Notes: a model not told the origin generated them from the letters alone. A stretch of DNA of 64,000 nucleotides from Pseudomaricurvus hydrocarbonicus (GCF_011602365.1 NZ_JAAONZ010000001.1:248001-312000); one strand, 5' to 3'. Positions 1 through 10,110 are shown, counted from the stretch's first letter. Translations and numbers: made by a program.

Positions 1-95
1 CAAACATTCACACCCAACTAAAGCGATAAGTGGCATAACGCGGTATCCGCAAGCGCTATCCATCTTGTGATTGCGCCAGAAACGGTTAATCGTGC

Positions 96-908
96 TTAAT
101 CCGACAGCGGGGTGCCACAGTATCGGCAGTAGAGCGCATCACTTTCGTGCCCACTGCTGTGACAATCCTCACAGCGACGGGACGTGCGCTCGCGCTGCAT
201 CTCGGTGGCCAGCTCTGCAGTGAGAATACCGGTAGGCACCGCAATGATGGAATAACCCGTGAGCATCGCGGCCGCGGCGATGAACTGCCCAATGACAGTC
301 TGTGGTGTAATATCCCCATACCCCACCGTGGTGATGGTCACGATGGTCCAATAAATACTTTTCGGAATACTGGTGAAACCATTTTCAGGCCCTTCCACCA
401 AAAACATCAATGAGCCAAAGATGGTGGATAGCACCAGCACCGCAGAAAAGAAAATTAATATTTTACGTCGCGACATGACCATCGCGCGCATCAAAATATT
501 CGCCTCAGAGAGATAGCGAACCAACTTTAAAATTCGAAAAATGCGCAGCACACGCAGCAGACGGATAATCAGCAGGTAATTCATACCCGCCAAAAACAAT
601 CCCAGATACGACGGCAATATTGCCAACAGATCCACCAGGCCATAAAAACTGCGCATGTAGCGCAAGGGATGCGGCGAGCAATAAATACGCACCAGATATT
701 CCAAGGTAAAAATACCCGTAAACCCCCACTCCACGGCATTCAGCCAGACCCCATAGCGCCCTTCAATCACTGATACTGACTCTAAAATCATCGCCAGGAC
801 GCTGATCGCAATCAGGTAAATCAGCACCATATCGAAGCGCTTGCCTGCGGGCGTGCCGGTCCCAAAAATAATCGTATAGAGTTTTTGCCGTGTTGGAGAA
901 AGCTCCAT
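96..908 (-). CDS. Voltage-gated-type potassium channel with C-terminal zinc ribbon
   Basis: A 270-residue inner-membrane ion channel of the six-transmembrane Kv/Kch type. An S4-like helix rich in regularly spaced arginines lies near residues 116-132, and the pore helix ends in the selectivity filter TTVGYGD at 193-199, which is diagnostic for K+ selectivity. Instead of an RCK/TrkA-N domain, the cytoplasmic tail is short and ends in a CxxC-x11-CxxC zinc ribbon (C246, C249, C261, C264). The frame can be extended to a GTG at 938, but the ATG at 908 has a GAGG sequence about 6 nt upstream and is preferred. The gene stands alone on the minus strand. Channel identity is secure; gating, ion and the role of the ribbon are inference. 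Confidence 0.9.
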   Translation of the reverse strand: MELSPTRQKLYTIIFGTGTPAGKRFDMVLIYLIAISVLAMILESVSVIEGRYGVWLNAVEWGFTGIFTLEYLVRIYCSPHPLRYMRSFYGLVDLLAILPSYLGLFLAGMNYLLIIRLLRVLRIFRILKLVRYLSEANILMRAMVMSRRKILIFFSAVLVLSTIFGSLMFLVEGPENGFTSIPKSIYWTIVTITTVGYGDITPQTVIGQFIAAAAMLTGYSIIAVPTGILTAELATEMQRERTSRRCEDCHSSGHESDALYCRYCGTPLSD

Positions 909-1197
909 AATTGCCTCTAATTCCTGATCCCTGCCCACCGCGTGGGCAAGTTGTCATTGTATTCGCACTGGTGTGAATATGGCCAAACTCAACCAATCAT
1001 AGCTTGTCATTATGAGCGCTCCGGACCATTTAGACCAAACTCTTCTGAACAAGCGGGATTGGCTCTAAAGCCAAAACAGGGCCATAGCTGTCATCAGCTC
1101 CCTGTCGCAAGCGTCTCTCGACTGGAAGACGCTAGCTGGCTGGGATAAAATGCCGGTCCTTACCCACCACCCGTTTATCCTTTAACAGGAGCACAAT

Positions 1198-1509
1198 GTG
1201 GCACTACTGATTAAACCGTTACGCTGCCCTCATTGCCAGCAACCCATTGATAAGCCTCTGTTAAAACGTCATGGCCAGCTGAAAACCTTCCTCCATCGCA
1301 AACCATTCCCCTGTCCCCATTGCGGTCAATCCGCGGTATTGCCGGAATTGTCTGAGACCCTGATCTCGGTGGGCATCTTGATTGCCGCCATTCTCGCCCC
1401 GCTGTTTCACCTGTGGGATGTCAGCTTTATCGATAGCAGACTGGCTTTTGCCACTGGGGCTATGCTCGTGATCGCCGGCGTGGCGACTCAAAAACTCCAC
1501 AAAGCCTGA
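1198..1509 (+). CDS. Small zinc-ribbon membrane protein
   Basis: A 103-residue protein of unknown function. Two CPHC motifs (residues 10-13 and 39-42) form a probable zinc ribbon, followed by two hydrophobic segments (about 56-76 and 80-97), so the ribbon would sit beside the inner membrane on the cytoplasmic side. The start is a GTG at 1198 preceded by an AGGA at 1187-1190; the overlapping ATG at 1196 is in another frame that stops after four codons. It lies 50 nt upstream of yciH and may be co-transcribed with it. I do not recognise a named family. Confidence 0.75.
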   Translation: MALLIKPLRCPHCQQPIDKPLLKRHGQLKTFLHRKPFPCPHCGQSAVLPELSETLISVGILIAAILAPLFHLWDVSFIDSRLAFATGAMLVIAGVATQKLHKA

Positions 1510-1559
1510 CCGAAGTTTAGCCGCTATGGCGGGCCGATAAAGCCACAAGGAAGCTCCTC

Positions 1560-1883
1560 ATGAGTAAGAACACACGCCTGGTTTACTCCACCGACCAGGG
1601 GCGGGTGAAAGAAGCCACCGCAGAAAAAGCCGTTGATAGCGGTGACGGTATTGTTCGGTTGCTGAGGGAAACCAAAGGCCGAAAAGGCAAAGGTGTGACG
1701 CTGATCACTGGCCTGGGCCTGAAAGAAGCCGAGCTCAAAGCCTTGGCCAAAAAGCTCAAACAACAATGCGGTGTCGGAGGAGCCATCAAAGATGGCGTTA
1801 TCGAGATACAGACCGATGATCGCGAAAAGCTGAAAGCGCTGCTGGAAAAGCAGGGACTTAGCGTCAAAATAGCCGGCGGTTGA
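1560..1883 (+). CDS. yciH: SUI1/eIF1-family translation factor YciH
   Basis: A 107-residue protein of the bacterial SUI1 (eIF1-like) family. The lysine- and glycine-rich segment KGRKGKGVTLITGL (residues about 39-53) and the CGVGGAIKDGVIEIQTDD region (about 70-87) are the conserved RNA-binding core of YciH. In bacteria the family is proposed to influence start-codon fidelity, but it is dispensable and its physiological role is unsettled. The length matches the E. coli protein. The ATG is preceded by AAGGAAG. It lies between two small genes on the same strand and may share their transcript. Confidence 0.92.
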   Translation: MSKNTRLVYSTDQGRVKEATAEKAVDSGDGIVRLLRETKGRKGKGVTLITGLGLKEAELKALAKKLKQQCGVGGAIKDGVIEIQTDDREKLKALLEKQGLSVKIAGG

Positions 1884-1950
1884 GATTGGCCGCCAGCCAA
1901 TCATCGAGGGGCGGTCTCGGACCTGACCCCAGACACAGGAGCAAAAACCT

Positions 1951-2172
1951 TTGGACCTGACGGAAGAACAGCAACTGCTGAAAAGCCTTGTCACCCACAA
2001 AATGCCATTTGGCAAATACCAGGGGCGCTTATTGGCGGATCTGCCGGAAGCTTATGTACTCTGGTTTGAACGTGAAGGCTTCCCGGCAGGCAAACTCGGA
2101 CAACAGCTGGCGTTGCTACACACTATCAAGGTCAATGGCCTTGAACCTCTGCTGGATCCACTGCGCCCTTAA
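1951..2172 (+). CDS. DUF3820 family protein
   Basis: A 73-residue protein with the DUF3820 signature: a MPFGKYQGRLLADLPEAYVLW-type core (residues 18-38) followed by a short helical tail. The family is widespread in proteobacteria and sometimes carries the name putative quorum-sensing-regulated virulence factor; no biochemical activity is established that I know of. The start is a TTG at 1951 with a good AGGAG at 1937-1941; no in-frame ATG lies before the conserved core except M18, which would remove the N-terminal helix. The gene is convergent with accA, separated by the terminator near 2258-2289. Confidence 0.85.
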   Translation: MDLTEEQQLLKSLVTHKMPFGKYQGRLLADLPEAYVLWFEREGFPAGKLGQQLALLHTIKVNGLEPLLDPLRP

Positions 2173-2257
2173 AACCCATAGCAACGACCTGAAATATTGG
2201 TGACCAGAAACCAGGCGGCTTCCAGGCGACCCACAAAACGCCCCTTATTGCGATCAC

Positions 2258-2289
2258 AAAAAAGGCCCGAAACCGAAGTTTCGAGCCTT
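2258..2289 (-). terminator. Rho-independent terminator after accA
   Basis: A 10-bp stem (2264-2273 pairs with 2278-2287, one position G-U in the minus-strand RNA) closes on a TTCG tetraloop in the minus-strand RNA and is followed by a run of six T (A at 2258-2263 on the plus strand). It lies about 150 nt past the accA stop and is oriented for accA. It could also slow transcription from the plus-strand DUF3820 gene. Confidence 0.85.
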
Positions 2290-2436
2290 CTCTATACTAA
2301 TCCGATCGACTCCAGACAGTCCAGTCGAACGCGATTGCCAGTCTCAGCCAACCTGATCGAGCCGCTCCACTTTGGTCTCGACCGATTACCACTCCATCCA
2401 CAACAAAGATAAAAGCGGTAACCATTGTCAGACAAA

Positions 2437-3387
2437 TCAGGGGTTGCCGTAGCTCATCAGACGCTGGTAACGTCGCTCCAGCAGCTGCTCTATAGGCTCT
2501 GCTGACAGGCGGTCAACCTGCTCAATCAAACGCCCCTGCAGCTTGCTCGCTATGGCGTCAATATCTCGATGAGCACCGCCGAGAGGCTCGGCAATGGTTT
2601 CATCCACGATGCCCAGGCGCTCCAGATTGTCCGAAGTTACCCCCATGGCCTCAGCAGCCAGTGGGGCTTTATCCACGGTCTTCCAGATAATATTGGCGCA
2701 ACCTTCGGGTGAAATCACAAAATAAGTGGAGTATTGCAGCATGTTCAAATGGTCACCGACACCAATCGCCAGCGCACCACCGGAAGAGCCTTCGCCAATC
2801 ACCGTACAAATGATAGGCGTTCTTAAACGAGACATCACCGCCAGGTTCTGCGCAATGGCTTCGCTGATGCCACGCTCTTCACTGTCGATACCCGGATATG
2901 CCCCCGGAGTGTCGATCAAGGTCAGAACCGGCATTTTGAAACGTTCAGCCATTTCCATCAGGCGAAGAGCTTTACGATAGCCTTCCGGCTTAGGCATCCC
3001 AAAGTTACGAGAAACCTTATCGGGCACACTGCGGCCTTTTTCTTCGCCGATCACCATCACAGGCTTGCCATCCAGACGGCCGACGCCACCAATGATGGCT
3101 TTATCATCACCAAAGTGACGATCTCCGTGCAGCTCATCCCAGTCAGTGAACATTCTCTTGATGTAATCCTGAGTGTAAGGACGCTGAGGGTGACGAGCTA
3201 CCTGCACCACCTGCCATGGAGTCAAGTTTGAGTAAATGCTCTCGGTGAGCTTGATACTCTTTTCTCGCAGCTTGGAAATTTCTTCTGCAATGTTGAGATC
3301 GTTATCACTTCCCACCAACTGCAGCTCTTCAATCTTGGCTTCCAGGTCAGCAATAGGCTGTTCAAATGTGAGGAAATTTGGGTTCAT
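2437..3387 (-). CDS. accA: Acetyl-CoA carboxylase carboxyltransferase subunit alpha
   Basis: A 316-residue alpha subunit of the carboxyltransferase of acetyl-CoA carboxylase, which with AccD transfers the carboxyl group from biotin to acetyl-CoA to make malonyl-CoA for fatty acid synthesis. The N-terminus [12 protein letters not shown] matches the family start closely, so the ATG at 3387 is chosen over a TTG three codons upstream. The crotonase-fold core includes the [19 protein letters not shown] and [15 protein letters not shown] segments. It follows dnaE on the same strand across a 189-nt gap, the common arrangement in gammaproteobacteria. No accD is in the window. Confidence 0.97.
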   Translation of the reverse strand: MNPNFLTFEQPIADLEAKIEELQLVGSDNDLNIAEEISKLREKSIKLTESIYSNLTPWQVVQVARHPQRPYTQDYIKRMFTDWDELHGDRHFGDDKAIIGGVGRLDGKPVMVIGEEKGRSVPDKVSRNFGMPKPEGYRKALRLMEMAERFKMPVLTLIDTPGAYPGIDSEERGISEAIAQNLAVMSRLRTPIICTVIGEGSSGGALAIGVGDHLNMLQYSTYFVISPEGCANIIWKTVDKAPLAAEAMGVTSDNLERLGIVDETIAEPLGGAHRDIDAIASKLQGRLIEQVDRLSAEPIEQLLERRYQRLMSYGNP

Positions 3388-3576
3388 AACTACCAATAGG
3401 TTCCAAGCATCAAGTTATTGTTTGTGAGAGACCAGAGGGGCGTGAGTGCCAGATTGACCACCCCCTGAAGCCCTGCATTAAAGCTAAATACCATACGCGA
3501 AAGTGACCAATGAGTCGACCACTTTTGACTAGATCGGCGGTCTGACTGGCCGATTTAGGAAGCCGGTCTCAAAGCT

Positions 3577-6500
3577 TCAGTACTCCAGAGAAACCTTGTC
3601 CCGGCCACATATTTCTCTCAGGTTCTCCAGCAGCTCATCCTGCGGCCTGACTCGCCAGGATGCCCCCAACAAGACCCGGCCACTGGCGTCGGGGCGCCGA
3701 TAATTGAGCTTTACAGCACAGCGCCCCTGACGGTATGGCTCCAACAGGTTCGCCAATTGTTTGGGGAAGCTTTGTGGCAATTGATCCGAAGACACTTCGA
3801 TCACCAATCCACGCGCCAAATCTATCCGGGCATCGGCCAGGCTACGCACTTTTTCAGCCCGCATTTTCAAGCCGCCACTGTAATCATCGAAATTGACTTG
3901 CCCCTCAATGATCAACATTCCATCTTTAACCAACTTCTCCCGGTATTCATTGTAGGTGTCAGAAAAAATAGCGCACTCAATTCGACCCGAACGGTCGTCC
4001 AGGGTGACGAACGCCATATTGTCGCCGCGCTTGGTTCTCATGACTCGCAACCCGACCACAAGACCCGCCACGTTTTGGCTGCTTTTCTCAGGCTTCAAAT
4101 CAACAATGCGCGAGGACACCAAATGTTTTAGCTCATTTCGATACTCTTCAATCGGGTGGCCGGTAAGGTACAGGCCCAGGGTATCCTTCTCACCGTTCAG
4201 GCGTTCTTTAATACTCCAGCTGCGAACGTGTCTGAACTCCCCGTACACATCCGCCCCGCTTTGCGCGGTGGGCACCACATCGCCAAACAAATCGACCATT
4301 CCCGCATTGGCATTGGCGGCACTCTGCTCAGCCGCTTTTACCGCCTCCTGCATGGCCGCCAGTAAAACCGCGCGGTCGTAATCCCGGTCAATTTTCGGGC
4401 TGATGCCATCCAGCGCTCCCGAGCGAATCATCGCCTCAATGGCTCGCTTGTTGACTTTACGAGGGTCAACCCGTGCACAAAAATCAAACAAGTCGGTAAA
4501 CGGTCCCGACTTGCGGGCTTCGATAATATTTTCTATCGGACCTTCACCCAGCCCCTTAATCGCCCCCAGGCCATAGATAATGTTGTTATCATCATCAACG
4601 TTGAAATGAAACTCACCCGAGTTCACATCGGGTGGCAACAGGGTTAGCCCCATCTCCCGACACTCTTCGATGAAGGTTACAACCTTATCGGTTTTATCCA
4701 TGTCCGAAGACATGGTGGCTGCCATAAACTGAGCGGGATAATGCGCTTTAAGCCAGGCCGTCTGGTAAGACACCACCGCATAGGCGGCCGAGTGAGATTT
4801 GTTAAACCCGTAGCCGGCGAATTTTTCCACCAGGTCAAAAATTTTCATCGCCAGGTCGGGGTCTACCCCCTGACCTTTCGCGCCGTCGGCAAAGGTGGAA
4901 CGCTGCTTGGCCATCTCTTCCGGTTTTTTCTTGCCCATAGCACGCCGTAACATATCGGCGCCACCGAGCGAATAACCGGCCAGTTCCTGGGCGATCTGCA
5001 TGACCTGTTCCTGGTATACAATGACACCATAGGTCGGCTTAAGAATGGGTTCCAGCTTTTCATGCTGATACTTCGCATCGGGATAGGCAACCTGAGCCCG
5101 ACCGTGTTTACGGTTGACAAAGTCATCGACCATGCCTGAATCCAGAGGACCCGGTCGGAACAGCGCCACCAGGGCAATCATGTCTTCAATATTGTCAGGC
5201 TGTAAGCGCTTGATCAGATCCTTCATACCACGGGATTCCAGCTGGAAAACTGCGGTTGTTTGCGCGGCCTTTAACAATTTAAAGGTATGCGGATCATCGA
5301 GCGGAATGGCTTCAATCACCAGCGGCTTTTCACCCAGCTTGGCACGCTGAATATCAATCATCTTGCGCGCCCAATCGATGATTGTCAGTGTTCTCAGGCC
5401 CAGAAAGTCAAACTTAACCAGACCCGCATCTTCCACATCGCCCTTATCGTACTGCGTCACCAACCCGCCGCCGGTCTCATCGCAGTAGAGCGGCGCAAAG
5501 TCAGTCAATTTAGTGGGGGCAATCACCACCCCACCGGCGTGCTTACCGACGTTCCGAGTCAAGCCTTCAAGCTTGAGAGCAACCTCCCATATCTCTTGAG
5601 CCTCTTCGTCCACCTCTAAAAATTCCCGCAGGGTATCTTCCTGCTCAAACGCCACCTGCAGCTTCATGCCCGGATCGGGGGGAATCATTTTAGAGAGTTT
5701 GTCGGCCAGGCCGTAAGATTTTCCCTGCACCCTGGCCACGTCCCTGACCACCGCTTTGGCCGCCATGGTACCGAAGGTAATGATCTGAGAAACCGCATCA
5801 CGACCATAGTTATCAGCCACATAGCTGATCACTTTATCGCGGTTTTCCATGCAGAAATCCACATCGAAATCGGGCATGGAAACCCGCTCGGGATTCAGAA
5901 AACGCTCGAACAGCAGATCGTATTCCAGAGGGTCCAGGTCGGTAATTTTCTGTACATACGCCACCAGAGAACCCGCACCGGAGCCCCGGCCCGGCCCCAC
6001 CGGAATCTGGTGATCTTTGGCCCACTGGATAAAGTCCATGACGATCAGAAAGTAACCGGGGAATCCCATCTGCATGATGATATTGAGCTCAAATTGCAAA
6101 CGCTCCCAATACAGCCTGTAGGTTTCAGGGAAGTCCGGTGCCGAGGTGTCGTACAAAAAATCGAGACGCTCATCGAGCCCCTCGTAAGAAATCTTTTGGA
6201 AAAAGACGTTGGTGCGCAGCATCGCTGCATATTCTTCTTCCTGTTCACGACCGGCCCAGCTTTCGGCCATGGCGTCACGGGCGTAGCCCACAAAGGTGTC
6301 ATAGGGCACCCGGTTTTTAAAATACGGGTCTTCTTCAAAATCGTCAGGAATCGGGTAATCAGGCAAATAATATTTGCCCAATTCAATATCCAGAGTACAG
6401 CGCTTGGCAATTTCTACCGAGTTCTGCAGAGCTTCAGGAATGTCCGAAAACAGCTCAGCCATTTCTGCAGGGCTGCGTAAATACTGCTCTTCACTGTAGC

Positions 6501-7194
6501 GTCGCTCACGTCGCGGATCATCCAGAGCCCGCCCCTCTCCAATACACACCCGCGCTTCGTGGACATCGAATTCATCGGATTTGATAAAACGGCAATCGTT
6601 AGTCGCTACGACCGGGCACTGTGACTGATCTGCCAACGCAACGGCTGCGTGAAGGTATTCCTCATCTTGCGGCCGGCCCGTGCGCTGCAGTTCAAGATAA
6701 AACCGGCCAGGAAAATCCCGCATCCAGCCCTGCAACAGCCCTGCGGCCACAGCCGGCTTGGACCCCAGCAGGGCCCGGCCGATATCGCCAAATTTACCAC
6801 CCGACAGAGCGATGATGCCCTCGGCCCGCTCACTGATCCAGTGTCGCTGCAGATAAGGCTCACCCAAATACTGCCCGTGCTGATACCCCATCGAAATGAG
6901 CTCAGTGATGTTCTTGTAGCCTTTGGTGTTCATGGCCAGCAGGGTAATCAAACTGGGATCAGCCCCCTCTTCCTCGGCACTCACCCAAAAATCAGCGCCG
7001 CCGATGGGCTTAATACCCGACCCGGTGGCCGCCTTGTAGAATTTTACCAAACCGAAGAAGTTGCAGAGATCGGTCACCGCACAGGCCGGCATCCCCATCT
7101 CCTTGACCGCCTCTACCAGCGGTTTAACTCGAATCAAACTGTCTGACAGAGAGAATTCAGTATGTAGACGAAGGTGAATAAATTCAGGGGTCAT
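3577..7194 (-). CDS. dnaE: DNA polymerase III subunit alpha
   Basis: The 1205-residue replicative polymerase, slightly longer than the E. coli protein. The order is an N-terminal PHP domain ([13 protein letters not shown] at residues 7-19), the C-family polymerase core with the catalytic aspartates in MPDFDVDFC (around residue 410) and a third in the later palm, a helix-hairpin-helix region, an OB-fold domain ([17 protein letters not shown]) and a C-terminal tau-binding region. Some PHP metal ligands may be degenerate, as in other gammaproteobacteria, so intrinsic proofreading should not be assumed. A promoter candidate lies at 7237-7265. accA follows 189 nt downstream. Confidence 0.98.
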   Translation of the reverse strand: MTPEFIHLRLHTEFSLSDSLIRVKPLVEAVKEMGMPACAVTDLCNFFGLVKFYKAATGSGIKPIGGADFWVSAEEEGADPSLITLLAMNTKGYKNITELISMGYQHGQYLGEPYLQRHWISERAEGIIALSGGKFGDIGRALLGSKPAVAAGLLQGWMRDFPGRFYLELQRTGRPQDEEYLHAAVALADQSQCPVVATNDCRFIKSDEFDVHEARVCIGEGRALDDPRRERRYSEEQYLRSPAEMAELFSDIPEALQNSVEIAKRCTLDIELGKYYLPDYPIPDDFEEDPYFKNRVPYDTFVGYARDAMAESWAGREQEEEYAAMLRTNVFFQKISYEGLDERLDFLYDTSAPDFPETYRLYWERLQFELNIIMQMGFPGYFLIVMDFIQWAKDHQIPVGPGRGSGAGSLVAYVQKITDLDPLEYDLLFERFLNPERVSMPDFDVDFCMENRDKVISYVADNYGRDAVSQIITFGTMAAKAVVRDVARVQGKSYGLADKLSKMIPPDPGMKLQVAFEQEDTLREFLEVDEEAQEIWEVALKLEGLTRNVGKHAGGVVIAPTKLTDFAPLYCDETGGGLVTQYDKGDVEDAGLVKFDFLGLRTLTIIDWARKMIDIQRAKLGEKPLVIEAIPLDDPHTFKLLKAAQTTAVFQLESRGMKDLIKRLQPDNIEDMIALVALFRPGPLDSGMVDDFVNRKHGRAQVAYPDAKYQHEKLEPILKPTYGVIVYQEQVMQIAQELAGYSLGGADMLRRAMGKKKPEEMAKQRSTFADGAKGQGVDPDLAMKIFDLVEKFAGYGFNKSHSAAYAVVSYQTAWLKAHYPAQFMAATMSSDMDKTDKVVTFIEECREMGLTLLPPDVNSGEFHFNVDDDNNIIYGLGAIKGLGEGPIENIIEARKSGPFTDLFDFCARVDPRKVNKRAIEAMIRSGALDGISPKIDRDYDRAVLLAAMQEAVKAAEQSAANANAGMVDLFGDVVPTAQSGADVYGEFRHVRSWSIKERLNGEKDTLGLYLTGHPIEEYRNELKHLVSSRIVDLKPEKSSQNVAGLVVGLRVMRTKRGDNMAFVTLDDRSGRIECAIFSDTYNEYREKLVKDGMLIIEGQVNFDDYSGGLKMRAEKVRSLADARIDLARGLVIEVSSDQLPQSFPKQLANLLEPYRQGRCAVKLNYRRPDASGRVLLGASWRVRPQDELLENLREICGRDKVSLEY

Positions 7195-7236
7195 AGATGG
7201 CGCCGGGGGTCTTCATAAAAGGGAAAGCTGCCCCAC

Positions 7237-7265
7237 ATTCTAGCGAAAAAGAAGCTGAATGACAG
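7237..7265 (-). promoter_or_regulatory. Candidate sigma-70 promoter for dnaE
   Basis: On the minus strand, CTGTCA (7265-7260) is separated by 17 bp from TAGAAT (7242-7237), about 42 nt upstream of the dnaE start codon. Both hexamers are close to consensus. This is a sequence match only. Confidence 0.4.
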
Positions 7266-7359
7266 GGAATTTGAAAGTGCCGGCCCAGGCATCAAAACCT
7301 GCAGCACCGCAGCGGAACAAATAGTGATCTATTTGGCAGCGCAAGAACAGAAGAAGAGG

Positions 7360-7391
7360 AAAAATCAGTGCCCGCAGCGATAGCGGGCACT
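7360..7391 (-). terminator. Rho-independent terminator after nadA
   Basis: A perfect 9-bp GC-rich stem (7367-7375 with 7383-7391, AGTGCCCGC arm) with a 7-nt loop is followed on the minus strand by GA and five T. It starts 13 nt past the nadA stop and should insulate dnaE from nadA. Confidence 0.9.
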
Positions 7392-7403
7392 CACATGAGC
7401 CGT

Positions 7404-8459
7404 TTATTTTGCAGAAAAATCCAACATGCGCTGCAGCGGCTTCATGGCGCGCTGGCGGAGATCTGCATCCACAAAAATCTCACAGCCGTCGCCATTCAAA
7501 AGCACACTTTTGAGGTTGTCCAGTGCATTCATGGCCATCCACGGGCAGTTTGCACAACTGCGACAAGTGGCGCCATTACCTGCGGTAGGCGCGATAATCA
7601 GCTCCTTCTCAGGGGCCAGCTGCTGCATTTTATAAAAAATGCCCTGATCGGTAGCCACGATGAACTGCTTATTCGGCAGGCTCTGAGCGGCTTTAATCAG
7701 CTGCGAGGTTGAACCCGCCACGTCGGCAATATCCACCACACTTTCGGGTGACTCGGGATGCACCAGCACAGCGGCATCCGGGTATTGCTCTTTCAGGTCC
7801 AAAATACCTTTGGCCTTGAACTCCTCGTGCACAATACAAGCACTGTCCCACAACAACACATCAGCGCCGGTTTGCTTCTGCACGTAACGCCCCAAATGCT
7901 TATCCGGAGCCCAGAGTATCTTTTCCCCCTGGGAATCGAGGTAATCCACCACGTCCAAAGCGATACTCGAGGTGACCACCCAGTCCGCACGCGCCTTAAC
8001 GGCAGCTGAGGTATTCGCATAAACAACCACGGTCCGATCCGGGTGTTGATCGCAAAAATCAGAAAATTCGTCCGCGGGACAGCCGAGGTCCAGGGAGCAG
8101 GTCGCCTCCAGTGTGGGCATTAAAACACGCTTTTCAGGGGTAAGAATTTTGGCGGTTTCGCCCATAAACTTGACCCCGGCAACGATCAGCGTCTCGGCAT
8201 CGTGCTGCTTGCCAAAGCGCGCCATCTCCAGCGAGTCCGAAACACATCCGCCGGTCTCTTCCGCCAACGCCTGAATCACAGGGTCTGTGTAGTAGTGAGC
8301 AACCAACACAGCATTCTGCTCTTTCAGCAAACGCTTGATATCACTTTTGTAGGACTCCTGCTCGGCTGCACTCATCACGGATGAGGGCACAGTAGCAAAA
8401 TGCTCCCGCACTAATTCACGGGCATTTTCTTTGGAAGGTACTTTTTCAATGACAGTCAT
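7404..8459 (-). CDS. nadA: Quinolinate synthase A
   Basis: A 351-residue [4Fe-4S] enzyme that condenses iminoaspartate with dihydroxyacetone phosphate to quinolinate in de novo NAD synthesis. The typical long proteobacterial form is seen, with HYYTDP (substrate-binding His and Tyr), [12 protein letters not shown] and the C-terminal [16 protein letters not shown] motif carrying a cluster cysteine. It is monocistronic, with a strong terminator immediately downstream and an extended -10 candidate upstream. Its usual partners nadB and nadC are not in the window. Confidence 0.97.
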   Translation of the reverse strand: MTVIEKVPSKENARELVREHFATVPSSVMSAAEQESYKSDIKRLLKEQNAVLVAHYYTDPVIQALAEETGGCVSDSLEMARFGKQHDAETLIVAGVKFMGETAKILTPEKRVLMPTLEATCSLDLGCPADEFSDFCDQHPDRTVVVYANTSAAVKARADWVVTSSIALDVVDYLDSQGEKILWAPDKHLGRYVQKQTGADVLLWDSACIVHEEFKAKGILDLKEQYPDAAVLVHPESPESVVDIADVAGSTSQLIKAAQSLPNKQFIVATDQGIFYKMQQLAPEKELIIAPTAGNGATCRSCANCPWMAMNALDNLKSVLLNGDGCEIFVDADLRQRAMKPLQRMLDFSAK

Positions 8460-8489
8460 AGATCGATCCGACTCGTTTCTGAGCCCGTC

Positions 8490-8498
8490 ATTTTAACA
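8490..8498 (-). promoter_or_regulatory. Candidate extended -10 element for nadA
   Basis: The minus strand reads TGTTAAAAT here, an extended -10 (TGnTAaAAT) about 30 nt upstream of the nadA start. No good -35 accompanies it, as is common for extended -10 promoters. Confidence 0.4.
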
Positions 8499-8914
8499 TA
8501 CCGGCAATAATGCGTCGCTAAAATATCATGCCACGCGCTTACTTTTTGACCAGCTGCCTTCGGCCCGGCATTCAAGCCGAAACCGACAAACCGATCACTT
8601 TGTCACCCAGAAAGTCAATATTGTGGAATGACTTTGCAGCCAGAAGGCGCAAGTGATGAAAAAGCCGGAAATCTGTACATTTTAGGAGACCCGCAACCCA
8701 GCCGGCGAAGCCCCAAAACAAAACTCTGCAGAAGGTTATCTAAAACACAGGTGACAGGTGACAGGAACAGTAAAACTGAGGCGCCGGCCTGACTCACATC
8801 GTCTGGGGGCTATTTTCGCCCTGCGTTAAGAAACACAGAGTGCGCCTTCCGCGCCTCAGTCGCGATGCGATTGATCGAACGGCGGTTCGCCCCAGACGAG
8901 TTTTTCGGGCACAC

Positions 8915-8945
8915 AAAAAAGGCCACCCAATGGGCAGCCTTTTTT
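8915..8945 (-). terminator. Terminator downstream of tRNA-Lys
   Basis: The arms AAAAAAGGC (8915-8923) and GCCTTTTTT (8937-8945) pair, with an inner CCC/GGG helix, giving a classic A-tract/T-tract hairpin 8 nt beyond the tRNA 3' end on the minus strand. It would also work in the other direction. Confidence 0.85.
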
Positions 8946-8952
8946 GTTTGTA

Positions 8953-9028
8953 TGGTGGGTCGTACTGGATTCGAACCAGTGACCAATTGGTTAAAAGCCA
9001 ACTGCTCTACCAACTGAGCTAACGACCC
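8953..9028 (-). tRNA. tRNA-Lys (anticodon TTT), copy 1
   Basis: A 76-nt tRNA with encoded CCA. Read on the minus strand it begins GGGTCGTTAGCTCAGTTGG (D-loop with GG), has anticodon loop CTTTTAA giving anticodon UUU, a T-loop GGTTCGAATCC and the acceptor end GACCCACCA. It is identical to the copy at 9189-9264, 160 nt upstream. Both probably form one transcript ending at the terminator at 8915-8945. Confidence 0.97.
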
Positions 9029-9188
9029 AAATCTTTTTGCAGTCCAGTTTTGCCCTGTTAAACTGCCAGGAACTTCGGATAAACACCGCTGGAACACTCA
9101 AGCTTTGTAGCTCTCAAATTGTCACTAAAATCTCAGAATAGAGACCTTAGGTGTGCACAGATGGCTCAGTATCATTGTGCGCCTTGTA

Positions 9189-9264
9189 TGGTGGGTCGTA
9201 CTGGATTCGAACCAGTGACCAATTGGTTAAAAGCCAACTGCTCTACCAACTGAGCTAACGACCC
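9189..9264 (-). tRNA. tRNA-Lys (anticodon TTT), copy 2
   Basis: Identical in all 76 nt to the copy at 8953-9028, including the CCA end; anticodon UUU, which reads both lysine codons AAA and AAG. It is the promoter-proximal copy, preceded by a -10 candidate at 9278-9283, and lies just downstream of queC. No terminator is seen between the copies. Confidence 0.97.
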
Positions 9265-9277
9265 AAAGGAGGCGCAT

Positions 9278-9305
9278 ATAATAGTGATTTCGTTTCAAAA
9301 AACAA
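9278..9305 (-). promoter_or_regulatory. Candidate tRNA-Lys promoter
   Basis: On the minus strand TTGTTT (9305-9300) and TATTAT (9283-9278) are 16 bp apart, with transcription expected to begin a few nt before the mature 5' end at 9264. The -35 is weak; the -10 is good. Confidence 0.45.
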
Positions 9306-9379
9306 GCGCTTTTTTCGATTTATTTTTAAAGATTGTTACCTATAAACAATGGCTTAAACATCCACCCCAACAGAGGCTA

Positions 9380-10054
9380 TTAAACGTAACGAGTAGGATC
9401 TGGCAACTGCGCCTCAACGAATCCCTGGCGTCGCAGTCGACAACTGTCGCATTTGCCACAGGCCCGCCCCTGCTCATCGGCCTGGTAACACGAGACTGTC
9501 AATGAATAGTCTACCCCTAACGCAACCCCTGCCTGCACGATTTCAGCCTTGGTCATATCAATCAAGGGAGCGTCTATCGACAGGGTCTGTCCTTCAACAC
9601 CGGATCGGGTGGCCAGATTTGCCATCACCTCGAACGCCCGAATAAATTCCGGCCGACAATCGGGGTAGCCAGAATAATCAACCGCATTCACACCGACAAA
9701 AATTCGCTGGGCACCCAGCACTTCCGCCCAACCCAAGGCGATCGCCAAAAAGACGGTATTGCGAGCGGGTACATAGGTAATCGGAATGCCTTCCGTTTCT
9801 TCTTCCGGCACATCAATACTTTCATCGGTCAAAGCCGATCCACCAATCGTGCCCAAATCCAGCTTAACGACTTTGTGCTCAACCGCACCCATCGTTTTTG
9901 ATGTATTTTCCGCCGCCATGAGCTCGGCCCTGTGGCGCTGTCCATAGTCAAAGCTCAGGGTGTAACAATCAAACTTTTGCTGCTGAGCCATGGCCAGAAC
10001 CGTCGTGGAATCCAGCCCACCCGACACCAACACGACAGCTTTAGGGTTGGACAT
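9380..10054 (-). CDS. queC: 7-cyano-7-deazaguanine synthase
   Basis: A 224-residue enzyme that converts 7-carboxy-7-deazaguanine, ammonia and ATP to preQ0 in queuosine biosynthesis. The PP-loop SGGLDS is at residues 11-16, and the C-terminal zinc site [17 protein letters not shown] is complete. It lies downstream of the tol-pal-cpoB operon but is separated from it by a terminator and about 470 nt. queE, which in Pseudomonas sits between cpoB and queC, is not here. Twin TATCTAGTG repeats lie upstream. Confidence 0.97.
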   Translation of the reverse strand: MSNPKAVVLVSGGLDSTTVLAMAQQQKFDCYTLSFDYGQRHRAELMAAENTSKTMGAVEHKVVKLDLGTIGGSALTDESIDVPEEETEGIPITYVPARNTVFLAIALGWAEVLGAQRIFVGVNAVDYSGYPDCRPEFIRAFEVMANLATRSGVEGQTLSIDAPLIDMTKAEIVQAGVALGVDYSLTVSCYQADEQGRACGKCDSCRLRRQGFVEAQLPDPTRYV

Positions 10055-10081
10055 ATTGCCACCTCTTTGAAATTTACAGGT

Positions 10082-10110
10082 TATCTAGTGTTTGTAAGCG
10101 GTATCTAGTG
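10082..10110. promoter_or_regulatory. Twin TATCTAGTG repeats upstream of queC
   Basis: Two perfect copies of TATCTAGTG (10082-10090 and 10102-10110) begin exactly 20 bp apart, about 30-55 nt upstream of the queC start. The spacing of two helical turns and the position fit a repressor or activator site, but no regulator can be named. Confidence 0.4.

Larger units (their letters stand above)
8460..8952. other. Gene-free stretch between nadA and tRNA-Lys
   Basis: About 490 nt without a credible gene. It holds the nadA promoter candidate, two tandem GTGACAG units near 8750-8765, the tRNA terminator at 8915-8945 and a 9-bp inverted repeat (8800-8808 with 8890-8898) enclosing 81 nt that contains smaller self-complementary pieces. 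Short frames here have no family features. Confidence 0.6.

Noticed and set aside
8810-9097. 95-codon minus-strand frame through the tRNA-Lys gene
   Set aside because: It reads through the tRNA and its terminator; the peptide (for example LAQLVEQLAFN) is the translated tRNA sequence.
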